A stretch of 64,000 bases of DNA, from assembly GCF_040954835.1 (NCBI RefSeq), contig NC_090699.1, positions 14,687,817 to 14,751,816 of the forward strand, given 5' to 3'. The DNA is from Lepisosteus oculatus. Its lineage: Eukaryota > Chordata > Actinopteri > Semionotiformes > Lepisosteidae. The notes under the pieces were generated by a model. That model had not been told where the DNA came from and made no database searches. It saw only the letters and a program-made list of their open reading frames with translations. This document shows positions 35,801-44,423 of this stretch, in pieces; within the stretch, counting starts at the first letter, position 1; each line of letters starts with the position of its first letter. The translations under genes were made by a program, and so were the position numbers.

Positions 35801-38800
35801 GTTCTGGGGAGCCCCGGTCCAGTCAGCTCAGGCATCTGTCTCCTTACCTGCTCTGAGAGACCTGGTCCAGTCAGTACAGGGGTTCGCATCCCTGGTTCTG
35901 GAGAGCCAATAGTGAAGTCAGTACCGGTGTCTGCAGCCTTGCTCCTCTTCTAGTGATCTAGAGCATTTATTTGTAAAGTTTACCGTCACCTGTAACCTGC
36001 TGTTAAACAATCAGGCAAGTAATCTATTCTCATCAATTCAGTCAAGAAATGTCCAGTCTTTGAAGGCTGAAGGGTGTGTATATTTTCATTTGAAATGACA
36101 TCAAACAAACCAGCTGTTTAATTGAACAATGCAATGGTTCCATATCTATAGAAATTGGGTGAGCTGTTAAATGGTAGTGTTTTGTTCATTCTTGTGTTTA
36201 TAATCGCACCCTGCCACCCGCGCGCGGACCCTCAAGGAGAGTTTGATGAGTGTATAACTGGAAGTATTTGATACAACAGGAAGTCAGATATTTGCGTATT
36301 TTTGCGTATATTAATACTGCACTGCATTTCCACAGATCTACAAGGGAAAGAATCAAGTTGAGTACATCGATGCCAAGAGCGAGACCAGCTCAAACTGGAT
36401 GAGGTGAGAACTGCCGACATGGGACTCCGGCGTGGAGTATCTGCTTGAGCCTCTTCCAAGTGGCTTCTGTTTTAGCTGAGATGGTAGCTCCTGACCAGCC
36501 AGTGAGGCGGCCTTTCCCCGCAACGTTTAATCCTGACTGTGATGGTCCAGTCCGCCCCACGCCTCCTGTGTCTCGTCGGGCCAGGGGGCCTGGGTTCTGT
36601 AGTGTTGAGGGGACCAGGAAACGTGGGACTCCACTGCCTGCCCCCCTTATAGAGCTGGACTGGGGCAACAGGGGTACAGGACCTCACTGTCGGTGGGACT
36701 CGAACCCACAGCCCTCCAGTTGACTCGCCCACTGTGCGAGTCTTGTGTTGTACTCGAGAGAGAAAATGGGGCACGTTACACGACGCGTGTTAAAGGGAGG
36801 TGCCGGCGATGCCTAACAGGGAACGAGAAAGCTGTAAATAAGACCAAGTGGCATCTCCGAGGGCGGACACGCAGCGACGTCCGCGACGGGTTCGACCCCG
36901 AAATGACCCCGCCCGCTGCCTTCTGCCCCTGGCTGTTCCGCTGTCTTCCAGCGCGCCCCTGCGGCGCGCGGCGCACCGGTCCCCAGCCCTCGGGCCCTAA
37001 ACCGCCCCCTAGAGCCGAGAGCGCAGTTTGTCGTGCCACGCTGTCGTGGGCGAGGCGTTGCAAATTCCAAAACTGGCCCCGCTCACGGCTTCGGAACCAC
37101 GGAAGCTGTTCGGTAAGACATTGTGTTTGTGTAGCAGTCATTCTGCCCCTTTTCTGTCCTTTAATTCCCTTTCCACAAGATGGCTGTTCTTAACTGCAAA
37201 ACAAAAATGGTGGAAACCCTGTCCCTGTGCCTGATAACGACGACGATTTTGATCTCATTTTAAATCACTTTTTCCCCATTTCTATCCTCCTATCTCTTAC
37301 TTTCTCCTTATGTATGTGTGCTTCTGTCTGGGCACAAGTCTGTCTCTTCAGTGTTTAACTGCTGTATTGTGAAGCTGGGGCACAGTAACATGAGAGGGGG
37401 GCTTTCAGCCAGTCAACTCTATTGGATAGTTACACGTAGATTCATCGAAGGGTCTCATCCCTGTTTCTTGAAGGAAGCTGGGGTATTGGCTTCAGCAACC
37501 TGATAGGGTAGTCCGATACTTCCATAGCCCTTTGTGTAGAAAAGTGGCTTCTATTCTCAGTTTTGGATGACTCTTCCACTTAATTTCCACTTGTTTCCTC
37601 TGATTTGTGTTTCAGTGAAGAAAGTAATTCAGATTGTCAATGGCCTGGGACACTTGCGTCAGGCCCCCTCGTTAGTCGTCTCTGTTCAGGATGAAAGAGA
37701 CTCAGTTCCTCCAGTCTGTCAGTGTAGGACACTCCCTTCAGACTAAAGAGACTCAGTTCCTCCAGCCTGTCAGTGCGGGGCATTCCCTTCAGACTAAAGA
37801 GACTCATTTCCTCCAGCCTGTCAGTGTGGGAAACTCCCTTCAGACTAAAGAGACTCAGTTCCTCCAGCCTGTCAGTGTGAGGCATTCCCTTCAGAATAAA
37901 GAGACTCAGTTCCTTCTGTCTGTCTCTCGCCCTCTCAGGTTTGTCAACTGTGCCCGCAACGAGGCAGAGCAGAACCTGGTGGCCTTTCAGTACTGCGGCC
38001 AGATCCTGTTCCGCACCTGCAAGGCCATCTCACCGGGCTGTGAGCTGCTGGTGTGCTACGGGGAGGAGTACGCCAGACACCTGGGCATCACCTGGGACTA
38101 CATCTGGGAGAGGAAGTGCAGGCCCACAGGTGATGACACATGCCTATCTCACGCTCTCTCACGCACACATCTCTTCCTCAAAGACTCTCTGCTTATTGTG
38201 CTCTTTCTCTCCAGGAGAGAGTCTTGAGGTGCTTCCTTGTCCGAAGTGCCCGGTCACCTTCATTGCCAAGTTTCACTTCTTCAAGCACATCAAAAGGATC
38301 CACCCCCAGGAGTACTCGCGGCTGATGACCTCTGGATCGCTCGCCACTCAGAGCCTAGAGCCGCCGAAGAGACAACAGAGCCCTGCGGTCCCGGAGGTGC
38401 CCAGTGCCCCTACAAAGGCTCAGAGCACCGAAGATACTCGGGACTCTCATAGCAGGAAATGCTTGGATTCAGAAAGTCAACTGAAAAGGCACCAGCAGGC
38501 TCCCATAAAGGCTGATGACTACTTGTGTAAGTTGTGGTGTCTCAGGGGGAATAGATAAATGTAATAAGTACGAAAGTACTCACACCACACACTCTTCTTT
38601 TATTTTCGTGAGGTTTCCTCCTTTTCTTTCGTTCGTCCGTCTTCCAAACCAGTTCCCAATCCGTTTTCTCTGTCCGTGTTCAGTCCATGTTCCAAAAGTT
38701 CGTAAAATCCAACAAATCCGCGCGGTGTCCAAATCACAAGCCGTATACCGTTATCCTTTATTTATTCCGTAAATCCGTTGTCCTTAAATCTTTGTCCACT

Positions 38801-41800
38801 CCAACGAAACTCCACTATCTTCTCCAAAACGCATTCACCTACTGGCTTCCGCCCGGTTCACTGTTTCCGGGGCATATACAGTATATTTTGTTTCCTGATG
38901 AGACCCACCTGCGTCTCGTTGTCTTTCAGACTGAGCCCTTTCCATCTGCGGGTCAGCTGGTTTCTCTTAGCGGCCATCTTGGTCAGGTCTAAGTCAAGTA
39001 TAGTGAGCAGATCGTTCCTAAAATACCTGTCCTGGATGACCCTTCCTCTGGTCCTCTTACAAAGTAAATCTTCTGACCGAGACGTTGTGACTGGATAGGA
39101 CCACGCCAGTGCACGCCACCACAAGTGGAACCCTGCTAACATGGCACCTTATTTGTTTGTGTTTTAAGTGGTCTGACTTTCATCTTCCCGAACCAATTTT
39201 TTTTTTCCTTTACCTGGCGGCTTTCTCTCAAAGCCAGCTCTCAGTACCTCTCATCTCCTTCCCCTTTTCGCTCTAACTTCAGCCTTGACCAAAACCACGG
39301 TAGGAAGCCCACTGCAGTCTGACAGTCCTTTAGGGAATCTGTATCCCACTTTTAACACCACGATGTGACAACGCCTGTACACCACCATTATCTCAGCCCT
39401 GCCAGCACATTATCTTAGTTTTTCCGCATTTTAAATGCGTCCGTCTTTCATTGTTCAGATCGGGTGCACATTCCAGGTTTTTTTTTCCATTAGTAGCCCT
39501 TCTCTGAAAGGCTTTCTTTCAAAGCCACCTTCTCTCTGCTCATCGAAATCTTTGTTTTGCTAGTTGACATCTTTTTTTTTTTTACTTTAACAACCTGACC
39601 TGGAAGGGATATGTTGCAAAGTGCGTGTTCACTTTTTTTTCTACTCGGTGACCAGTCTAACGCTGTGTTATTCGTCTGTCCCTGGAAGTCTGTGCAGAGT
39701 GCAAATCTTCCTTCATCAAGGAGTGCAAGCAGCACGGCCCGGCCACCTTCATCGGGGACACCTGGGCCGAAGTGGGCCTGGAGCGGAGGGCTCGGCTCAC
39801 GCTGCCTCCGGGCCTGAGCCTGCGGGACTCCAGTATCCCCGGAGCGGGGCTGGGGGTCTTCAACGTGGACTCGCTCGTCCCCAGAGGGGCGCACTACGGG
39901 CCCTACGAGGGGGAGCCCACCAGCAAGGAGGAGGCCATGCTCAGTGGGTACTCCTGGATGGTGAGTCACTGAGGCCCGAGCTCACAGCCCCGCTGATACC
40001 TGTGCTGTCGGCTCGTACCCTGAACCTGCGATAAGTGCTCACACTGGTATTGACTCGTACAGTTGGGTTTATGAGTCCTCAGTGTGGATACTGAGACCAG
40101 GGCCTGTAGTGCTGTCAGCTCGTACCCTGAACCTGTTATAAGTGCTCACACTGGTATTGACTCCTACAGTTGGGTTTATGAGTCCTCAGTGTGGATACTG
40201 AGACCAGGGCCTGTAGTGCTGTCAGCTCGTACCCTGTACCTGCTATAAGTGCCCACACTGGTATTGACTCGTATACCCAACTCTGTAAGACCACAGCGAG
40301 GATAATTAGGATGATGTTACCCCCTGAAAAGAAAGAGTGAATGCAGAACTTTGTAAATTAACCAGTTAGCAGTTTTATTCAAATACATGACGGGCATATC
40401 TGCAGAAGCCTTGTGGGTAATTAATGGCAAAGGCAGGCTGCAGAAACAGGTGCTAGTCAAACAAATTCAGAAATGCACACTGTGCCAAAGTGACTCGCTC
40501 AGCGGGTTTTTATACTGATGAAAGGCATCTGGCCGCACCCGTTTAGTTTCTGCACTAGCTGTCCTTTCGACACGCTGGCCGCACAAAGGTAGGTGGAAAC
40601 TACAGGGAAGTGTATTTAGAAGAAACCGTAAGAGGCACCTTCTTTACACCGAGGAAGGTGGGGGTGTGGAACCGCCTGTCCAGCCATGTTGGTGCAGCCG
40701 ATAGATACCCTGACTTCTATCAAGAAACATCTGAGGGAGATCATCCAAGCAATTGGCAACAACTGAGAACCCAACGGGCTCGTGAGGCAGACCAGCCCCG
40801 TCTTGTTTGACCTGTCCCCTGCTCTCCCGAAAGCTGCTGCTTGGGGCGTGCCTGTTGACACTGTGCTGTTTCCCCAGATCTACAAGGGAATGAAAAATAT
40901 CGAGTACATCGATGCCAAGAGCGAGACCAGCTCAAACTGGATGAGGTGAGAACTGTCTGCAGCTGCTGTACGGAAGAGGAGCCCACTAGTCACAGTCTCT
41001 CTGACCCAGCTTTAGCAGTCATGCTCTTCCCGAGAGGGAGGGGCCCCTGCAGTGGAATACTGTCCCCCTGCCCCTGTGTGCAGACGCTGCCGTCAGCCCG
41101 CATAATAATAATAATAATTAATAATAATTAATAATTGATTACACTTATATAGCGCTTTTCTGTACACTCCACTCAAAGCGCTTTACAGGTAATGGGGATC
41201 CCCTCCACCACCACCAGTGTGCAGCCCCACCTGGATGATGCGACGGCAGCCCCCACACAGCAGCTATCAGTGGGGAGGAGAGCAGAGTGATGTAGCCAAT
41301 TCATAGATGGGGATTATTAGGAGGCCATGATTTTTGTACTTGAAAGGAATAGGTGAGGCTTATTTCAGGCTGAAAAGAAAAGAAGCCATTTGTACTTGCT
41401 AAGAATACGTTTTTGTACTAATAAACCAGAGAAGAGCTGTACACACAGTGACACGTTTGTCGATTTTCAGTGCGTACAGATGGCACCACTCTCTTCCTGT
41501 CTTGTTGTTTCTCCAATGTATGAATCAGTCTGAGTAAAAGTCTGTTTCTTTTGCACTTGTTTTGGGATTTTGCATACTTACATCAGTAAATTCTGTTCAG
41601 GACTTAGTTCCTTCAGTTTGTCAGTGTGGGACACTCCCTTCAGTCTAGAGAGACTCAGTTCCTCCAGCCTGTCAGTGTGGGACACTCCCTTCAGAATAAA
41701 GAGACTCAGTTCCTTCAGCCAATCAGTTTAGGACACTCCCTTCAGAATAAAGAGATTCAGTTCCTTCAGCCTGCCAGTGCAGGAAACTCCCTTCAGACTA

Positions 41801-42597
41801 AAGAGACTCAGTTCCTCCAGCCTGTCAGTGTGGGACACTCCCTTCAGGCTAAAGAGACTCGGTTCCTTCAGTCTGTCTCTCACCCTCTCAGGTTTGTCAA
41901 CTGTGCCCGCAACGAGGCAGAGCAGAACCTGGTGGCCATTCAGTACCGTGGCCAGATCCTGTTCCGAACCTGCAAGGCCATCTCGCCGGGCTGTGAGCTG
42001 CTGGTGTGCTACGGGGAGGAGTACGCCAGACACCTGGGCATCACCTGGGACTACATCTGGGAGAGGAAGTGTAGGCCCACAGGTGATGACACATGCCTCT
42101 CTCACGCACACATCTCTTCCTCAAAGACTCTCTGCTTATTGTGCTCTTTCTCTCCAGGAGAGAGTCTTGAGGAGTTCCCTTGTCCGAAGTGCCCGGTCAC
42201 CTTCATTGCCAAGTTTCACTTCTTCAAGCACATCAAAAGGATCCACCCCCAGGAGTACTCGCGGCTGATGACCTCTGGATCGCTCGCCACTCAGAGCCCG
42301 GAGCCGCCGAAGAGACAGCAGAGCCCTGCGGTCCTGGAGGCGCCCAGTTCCCCTGCGGAGGATCAGAGCACCGAAGATATTCCGGACCCCCTCCGCTGCT
42401 CCCACTGCGGGAAGCGGTTCGGCTCGGAGCGCCGCCTGAAGACGCACCAGGAGACCCACCGGGGAGAGGGACCGTCTCCGAGTCCCAGCGGCGAGGAGCG
42501 CGAGAGGACATACCGCTGCGCGCAGTGCGGCAAGAGCTTCGAGAAGCTGGGCGGCCTCAAGAGACACAAACATGCGCATACCGCAGAAAGGCCGTAG
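23213..42597 (+). CDS. PRDM9/PRDM7-like gene with two tandem PR/SET domains
   Basis: Proposed exons: 23213-23872, 25069-25764, 27828-27934, 30225-30291, 31488-31613, 33036-33092, 34114-34278, 34747-35018, 36336-36403, 37939-38129, 38215-38526, 39689-39960, 40878-40945, 41892-42082 and 42158-42597. All junctions are AG/GT with matching phases. With the candidate first exon the frame holds for 1238 residues. Order of parts: two N-terminal modules, two SSXRD-like basic exons, PR/SET 1 (about 635-812) with C2H2 knuckle, PR/SET 2 (about 916-1093) with knuckle, and two C2H2 fingers. PRDM9-family proteins are nuclear histone H3 methyltransferases (K4/K36). The PR/SET exon set and CxxC...CxxxH pre-SET knuckle match PRDM9 clearly. 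No KRAB domain is recognisable and the finger array is very short. Exons 27828 and 30225 are the weakest; skipping both also preserves the frame. The alternative is two separate transcripts, each using one cassette. Confidence 0.75.
23885..24175 (-). mobile_element. LINE 3' tail fragment, minus strand
   Basis: The minus strand reads [17 protein letters not shown], then SLASLKKHL, the same family as at 6580 and 12245. It lies in the first large intron of the PRDM9-like gene. Confidence 0.55.
24450..24850 (-). mobile_element. LTR-like repeat, copy 2
   Basis: Direct-orientation partner of 21230-21730. This copy keeps about 50 bases (GAGTTTTATTGCACGCGAGG and following) that copy 1 has lost. Confidence 0.45.
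25069..25764 (+). CDS. PRDM9-like gene: N-terminal module exon b
   Basis: Phase 1 in and out, 696 bases; acceptor after CTCTCTGCAG, donor GT|GTAAGT. Encodes [15 protein letters not shown] near its start, [13 protein letters not shown] aligning with [13 protein letters not shown] of exon a, then several psi-K-x-E/D sites (VKQE, VKDE, VKED, IKRE, CKQE) of SUMO-acceptor type. Exons a and b are tandem duplicates. The equivalent exon of the ZNF gene at 48273 has the same phase-1 entry and VIERVFGQDWSSALW. Confidence 0.7.
25865..26310 (+). repeat. Tandemly amplified LINE tail, about 122-bp unit
   Basis: Four successive copies of the LINE-tail family (GTTGAAGCCGATACCCTGGC then CTCCAGACACAGCTGGGTGA), each ending with CTTCTTTACACA. 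The repeat-tail family has become a small tandem array inside an intron. Confidence 0.75.
26795..27600. repeat. LTR-like repeat, uncertain
   Basis: GATAGGCTTTATTATGTGCC near the start, similar in type to the other LTR-like repeats. No coding remains were recognised. Named only on general composition. Confidence 0.25.
27828..27934 (+). CDS. PRDM9-like gene: possible linker exon
   Basis: The acceptor TTTTCCACAG after a T-rich tract and the donor CCCCAG|GTCATT bound 107 bases that read through in phase from exon b (phase 1 in, phase 0 out). The encoded segment is Pro/Arg-rich and resembles nothing I know. A different frame looks equally protein-like, so this exon is tentative. Confidence 0.35.
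27982..29110 (-). mobile_element. Deleted hAT-family DNA transposon
   Basis: Terminal inverted repeats CAGCGGTTCTCAAAC and GTTTGAGAACCACTG bound 1129 bases, flanked by 8-bp target duplications GTCTAGTG and GTCCAGTG (7 of 8 match). Inside, on the plus strand, codons near 28524-28585 read [20 protein letters not shown], a motif of hAT transposases with a ZBED/SCAND3-like relationship. Stops and frameshifts make it non-autonomous. It sits in an intron of the PRDM9-like gene. Confidence 0.85.
29200..30155 (+). repeat. 34-35-bp GC-rich minisatellite in intron
   Basis: About 27 copies of GGGACCCTGCAGCTCCTGAG followed by GGGGCCTCTGGCCCC. The units are 35 bases (five G) or 34 bases (four G), so frames shift between copies. 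It is very G/C-rich with repeated CCCGGG. Confidence 0.95.
30225..30291 (+). CDS. PRDM9-like gene: possible linker exon 2
   Basis: Acceptor TGCACGCAG and donor GCAG|GTGAGA bound 67 bases, phase 0 in and phase 1 out, compatible with the exons at 27828 and 31488. Ala/Arg/Glu-rich ([14 protein letters not shown]). No homologue recognised; tentative. Confidence 0.35.
30585..31455 (+). repeat. 45-46-bp minisatellite in intron
   Basis: About 19 copies of GTGTGTGGGGGACGGGTTGG followed by TCCCGGAGAGACACTGGCCA and TAGGGA. Period 46 or 45 depending on the G run. Long minus-strand frames here are repeat artefacts. Confidence 0.95.
31488..31613 (+). CDS. PRDM9-like gene: SSXRD-like exon a
   Basis: Phase 1 in and out, 126 bases. 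Encodes [14 protein letters not shown] and then [19 protein letters not shown]. This resembles the end of the SSXRD region of mammalian PRDM9 ([20 protein letters not shown]): a Y-x-LR plus basic cluster followed by an acidic stretch. It is paralogous to the exon at 34114 (shared SE-x-KR start, KK-x-RV core). Role inferred as the nuclear, chromatin-associated basic segment. Confidence 0.6.
31625..32745 (+). repeat. 51/54-bp minisatellite in intron
   Basis: About 21 copies of GTCCTGGGATCTGGACTGAC, then CAGCAGTCAGGACACCCCTA and CTCTTACTGACAGT. 54- and 51-base units differ by one AGC triplet, so frames stay open on both strands; not a gene. Confidence 0.95.
33036..33092 (+). CDS. PRDM9-like gene: short exon
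   Basis: Acceptor GTTCCCACAG and donor GCAG|GTGAGG, 57 bases, phase 1 in and out, encoding [18 protein letters not shown]. It contains a DQE reminiscent of the N-terminal module, but this may be chance. It keeps the frame whether included or skipped. Confidence 0.45.
33140..34085 (+). repeat. 41-bp minisatellite in intron
   Basis: About 23 copies of GTGAGGGGTGTGTGGGGGTC followed by TGGGGTACGGGACGGGCCATC, alternating with a GTAATGAGTGTGTG type. Confidence 0.94.
34114..34278 (+). CDS. PRDM9-like gene: SSXRD-like exon b
   Basis: Phase 1 in and out, 165 bases. [11 protein letters not shown], an expanded Ser/Thr tract encoded by AGCACCACC repeats, then [20 protein letters not shown]. The end joins the next exon to give DEYFFCPEC, which aligns with DDDYLYCEMC of human PRDM9, so this exon stands where SSXRD meets the PR/SET domain. 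The KKRR cluster could serve as a nuclear localisation signal (inference). Confidence 0.72.
34747..38526 (+). CDS. PR/SET cassette 1 with post-SET knuckle and decayed finger
   Basis: Exons 34747-35018, 36336-36403, 37939-38129 and 38215-38526 (272, 68, 191 and 312 bases). The pre-SET knuckle [16 protein letters not shown] keeps CxxC, C and H. The core contains [61 protein letters not shown] and [10 protein letters not shown]. Relative to human PRDM9, Y276 (GPYEG) and Y357 (CYGEEY) are kept while Y341 is F. The last exon has the post-SET knuckle [20 protein letters not shown]. After that, [18 protein letters not shown] is a finger that has lost three zinc ligands compared with cassette 2. The exon ends DDYLC at a strong donor (TTGT|GTAAGT, phase 1), the same phase with which cassette 2 begins. 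Confidence 0.85.
35060..35480 (+). repeat. 107-bp tandem repeat in cassette 1 intron
   Basis: About four copies of a roughly 107-base unit (CAGCTCGTACCCTGTACCTG, then AGTGCTCACACTGGTATTGA and ATGAGTCCTCAGTGTGGATA). The matching intron of cassette 2 has about 2.5 copies (40005-40275), so the duplication carried the intron. Confidence 0.9.
36640..36770 (-). mobile_element. tRNA-related SINE fragment, minus strand
   Basis: The minus strand has GGGTTCGAGTCCCACC, a B-box/T-loop motif, in a context that does not fold as a full tRNA. It lies in an intron of the PRDM9-like gene. Confidence 0.35.
37690..37925 (+). repeat. 51-bp minisatellite before cassette 1 exon 3
   Basis: About 4.5 copies of GAGACTCAGTTCCTCCAGCC followed by TGTCAGTGTGGGACACTCCC and TTCAGACTAAA. 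It runs to within about 15 bases of the acceptor at 37938; the same arrangement occurs in cassette 2. Confidence 0.9.
38527..39688. other. Intron between the two PR/SET cassettes
   Basis: 1162 bases from the donor GTAAGT after 38526 to the acceptor CCTGGAAG before 39689. It contains no SSXRD-like exon, start codon in promoter context or poly(A) signal that I can see. That favours reading through rather than two independent genes. T-rich tracts near 39198, 39480 and 39570. Some sequence may be old LTR (CTTCTTTTATTTTCGTGAGG). Confidence 0.5.
39689..42597 (+). CDS. PR/SET cassette 2 with post-SET knuckle and two C2H2 fingers
   Basis: Exons 39689-39960, 40878-40945, 41892-42082 and 42158-42597; the first three have exactly the lengths of cassette 1 (272, 68, 191). 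The pre-SET knuckle is [16 protein letters not shown]. The remaining core is nearly identical to cassette 1, with Y276 and Y357 positions kept and Y341 as F (QILFRTC). The post-SET knuckle [20 protein letters not shown] is followed by two intact fingers, [20 protein letters not shown] and [20 protein letters not shown], and a stop at 42595. Mammalian PRDM9 has a long near-identical finger array; here there are only two dissimilar fingers, so sequence-specific DNA targeting of the usual kind is unlikely. Confidence 0.87.
40005..40275 (+). repeat. 107-bp tandem repeat in cassette 2 intron
   Basis: Two to three copies of the same unit as 35060-35480, directly after the duplicated first PR/SET exon. 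Confidence 0.9.
40635..40765 (+). mobile_element. LINE 3' tail fragment
   Basis: GGTGGGGGTGTGGAACCGCC, then CAGCCATGTTGGTGCAGCCG and CAAGAAACATCTGAGGGAGA: the family at 6580. Present in the cassette 2 intron but not at the same place in cassette 1. Confidence 0.5.
41100..41340 (+). repeat. Dispersed repeat (TATATAGCGCTTTTCTGTAC type)
   Basis: ACACTTATATAGCGCTTTTC, then CAAAGCGCTTTACAGGTAAT, CACCTGGATGATGCGACGGC and GGGGATTATTAGGAGGCCAT. A common fish interspersed repeat by its look; AT-trinucleotides precede it. Family not assigned. Confidence 0.65.
41615..41885 (+). repeat. 51-bp minisatellite before cassette 2 exon 3
   Basis: About five copies of the unit described at 37690-37925, again ending just before the acceptor (41891). 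Confidence 0.9.
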
Positions 42598-42599
42598 CG

Positions 42600-43480
42600 C
42601 CGGGCCCGCCGACCATCCGCGGCAGGGGCGGAGCGGGACAGCCGCGCTGCGGACCCCCGGCTTGGGGTCGGCAGAAACCGCCAGGAAATTCCCCCCGAGA
42701 GCGAGAGAGCGAGAGAGCGAGATGCAAAGCGCTGTAACTACTGACCCCAGTTAGACAAGGGCTAGTGTCTCGCCACCACCCTGAAAACGCTGAGCTCTGC
42801 GCCACACGTTCGCTTTGTTCTCAGGAATCAGTCCCTGTCTGAGCTCACTGTGTCACCCTCACCATTTCACATTGTTGTGTCACGTCAATACATATACCTT
42901 CCCAAGATCTCGGAGAGTGGGGCTTTGGAGCATGGAAGTATCTTCCAGTATTGCTGCGGGTGGTTGACCTGTATCATCGGTGTTGAGGAAAAGTCATCCG
43001 AGACGGTTACAAGTTCCTCCTGTAAGGGGTTTCTGTTTAAAATCGAAGTTCTGCGTGCAGATGGACTTTGATGGAAACTGCTTCTGAGAAGAAGTGTTGT
43101 TTTATACCGCCACTAGACGCACGACGTAGGTCGTCGTCACTTAAGACCAACGATTCTCCCCCAATTTCTGGTTGATTTCTACCGTTCCCCGACACTGTTG
43201 ACGATTGGCCTTAGTTTGCCAGAATCCTTAGTTCCGAGGCTGCCTAGGACTTATTAACCAGGCTGAGGAGAAAAGGTCTTTGAAAAAGTCATTGTTTTTG
43301 CACAAGTAAAAGGTGTTTTTACCCCGCTGTGCAGCGGTGGTGCCGTTGGTAAACACTGCCCATGTTGAATATGGCGGAAGGTCTAAGTGTGTGGAGTCGC
43401 AGGAGAGAGGTGTGTCTGCTCACCCCAGCTGAATCCCTTGCACGTCTTTTTCAGTCCAGCCAGCCCTTTGACATTCCCCT
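42600..43480. other. 3' flank of the PRDM9-like gene
   Basis: No further exon seen and no clear AATAAA close to the stop. GC content falls sharply after about 42750. Confidence 0.3.
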
Positions 43481-43489
43481 GGACAGCTT

Positions 43490-43760
43490 GGTGGCTTGAC
43501 TGTGAGCGCTACTGTCTCACAGCTCAAAGCAGCCGAGTCCCGGGTTTGAATCCTGCTCGGGCAGGCTGGTCTGCACATAGTTTGCATGTTCTCTCTCCGC
43601 GCTTGTGTGAGTTTTGGCGGTTTTCCTCCTGCCTCTCCTGTTTGGGCTGAGCGGCTCCTTTAAATGGTCCCAGTCCAGACAAGCCCCGCCCCCTGGCTAC
43701 TCTCCACCGGACTGCACCACTGCAGATAGGGTGGGGGGGGGGACCGGGATGTACCATCGG
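43490..43760 (-). repeat. Dispersed repeat with TTTGCATGTTCTCTC core
   Basis: GTGAGCGCTACTGTCTCACA, then CGGGTTTGAATCCTGCTCGG and ATAGTTTGCATGTTCTCTCT: a tRNA-like B-box region plus the repeat also seen at 20235 and 45540. Confidence 0.5.
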
Positions 43761-44423
43761 CTGTGTTAATCCATGGTCTTTCTTATTGAGGTTCCCTGTT
43801 CTGACATTCTTGCTGGTTCTAAACAGTTCTCAGTTTCTACACAGTTCTCAATTTCAGTGCGGCGTCTGGTCAGTGCGAGGTGTGTGTGCCTGTACAGGAG
43901 CATGTGAGTGCGTGACGCTACCGTTGTGTGTAGCACTTCTGTTTTATTTTTCTTCGTTGGAATTGTTTATAGAGCCTGGGTTGTTGTCCTACACTTGGTA
44001 TAATACTAAAACGCCCCTAGAGAAAAAGCGGCGCACTACTCCTACTGTCTCTGTCGGCATGCACCATGTGACCATAAAAGCCTGCGCAATGTATATAAAC
44101 GTGTACATAAAACATTTTCAATAATCACGCTCTCCTTGTTTGCATTTGCTTACTGTGCGCGCGCGTTTTTTGGACGGCCACTGTCTTCTCTCCCTTGGGG
44201 GACGGGTTCGAGATCCTGACTGTACAGGTACCGGTTGGAAGAGTCTCGCTTGTCCGCAGGAGAAAACGAGGGCAACGCCAGACCCATCTCGTGTGAAAAC
44301 CACACACGCGCATCTTGATGTCTTTTTACAGACTCGGCCGGGGCTGGGAAAGTGATCGGGACCCACGGCCCGTTCCTTTACCATCACTAGTTTTCCGGCC
44401 ATCCGTTTTCTAACGGCACTATA

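Noticed and set aside
36800-37110. GC-rich stretch as an additional exon or promoter inside the PRDM9-like gene
   Set aside because: No exon with matching phase or conserved protein; the phase chain from 36403 to 37939 is already complete.
42390-42597. PRDM9-type hypervariable zinc-finger minisatellite
   Set aside because: Only two dissimilar fingers are present, without 84-base tandem units, so hotspot-specifying activity is not supported.
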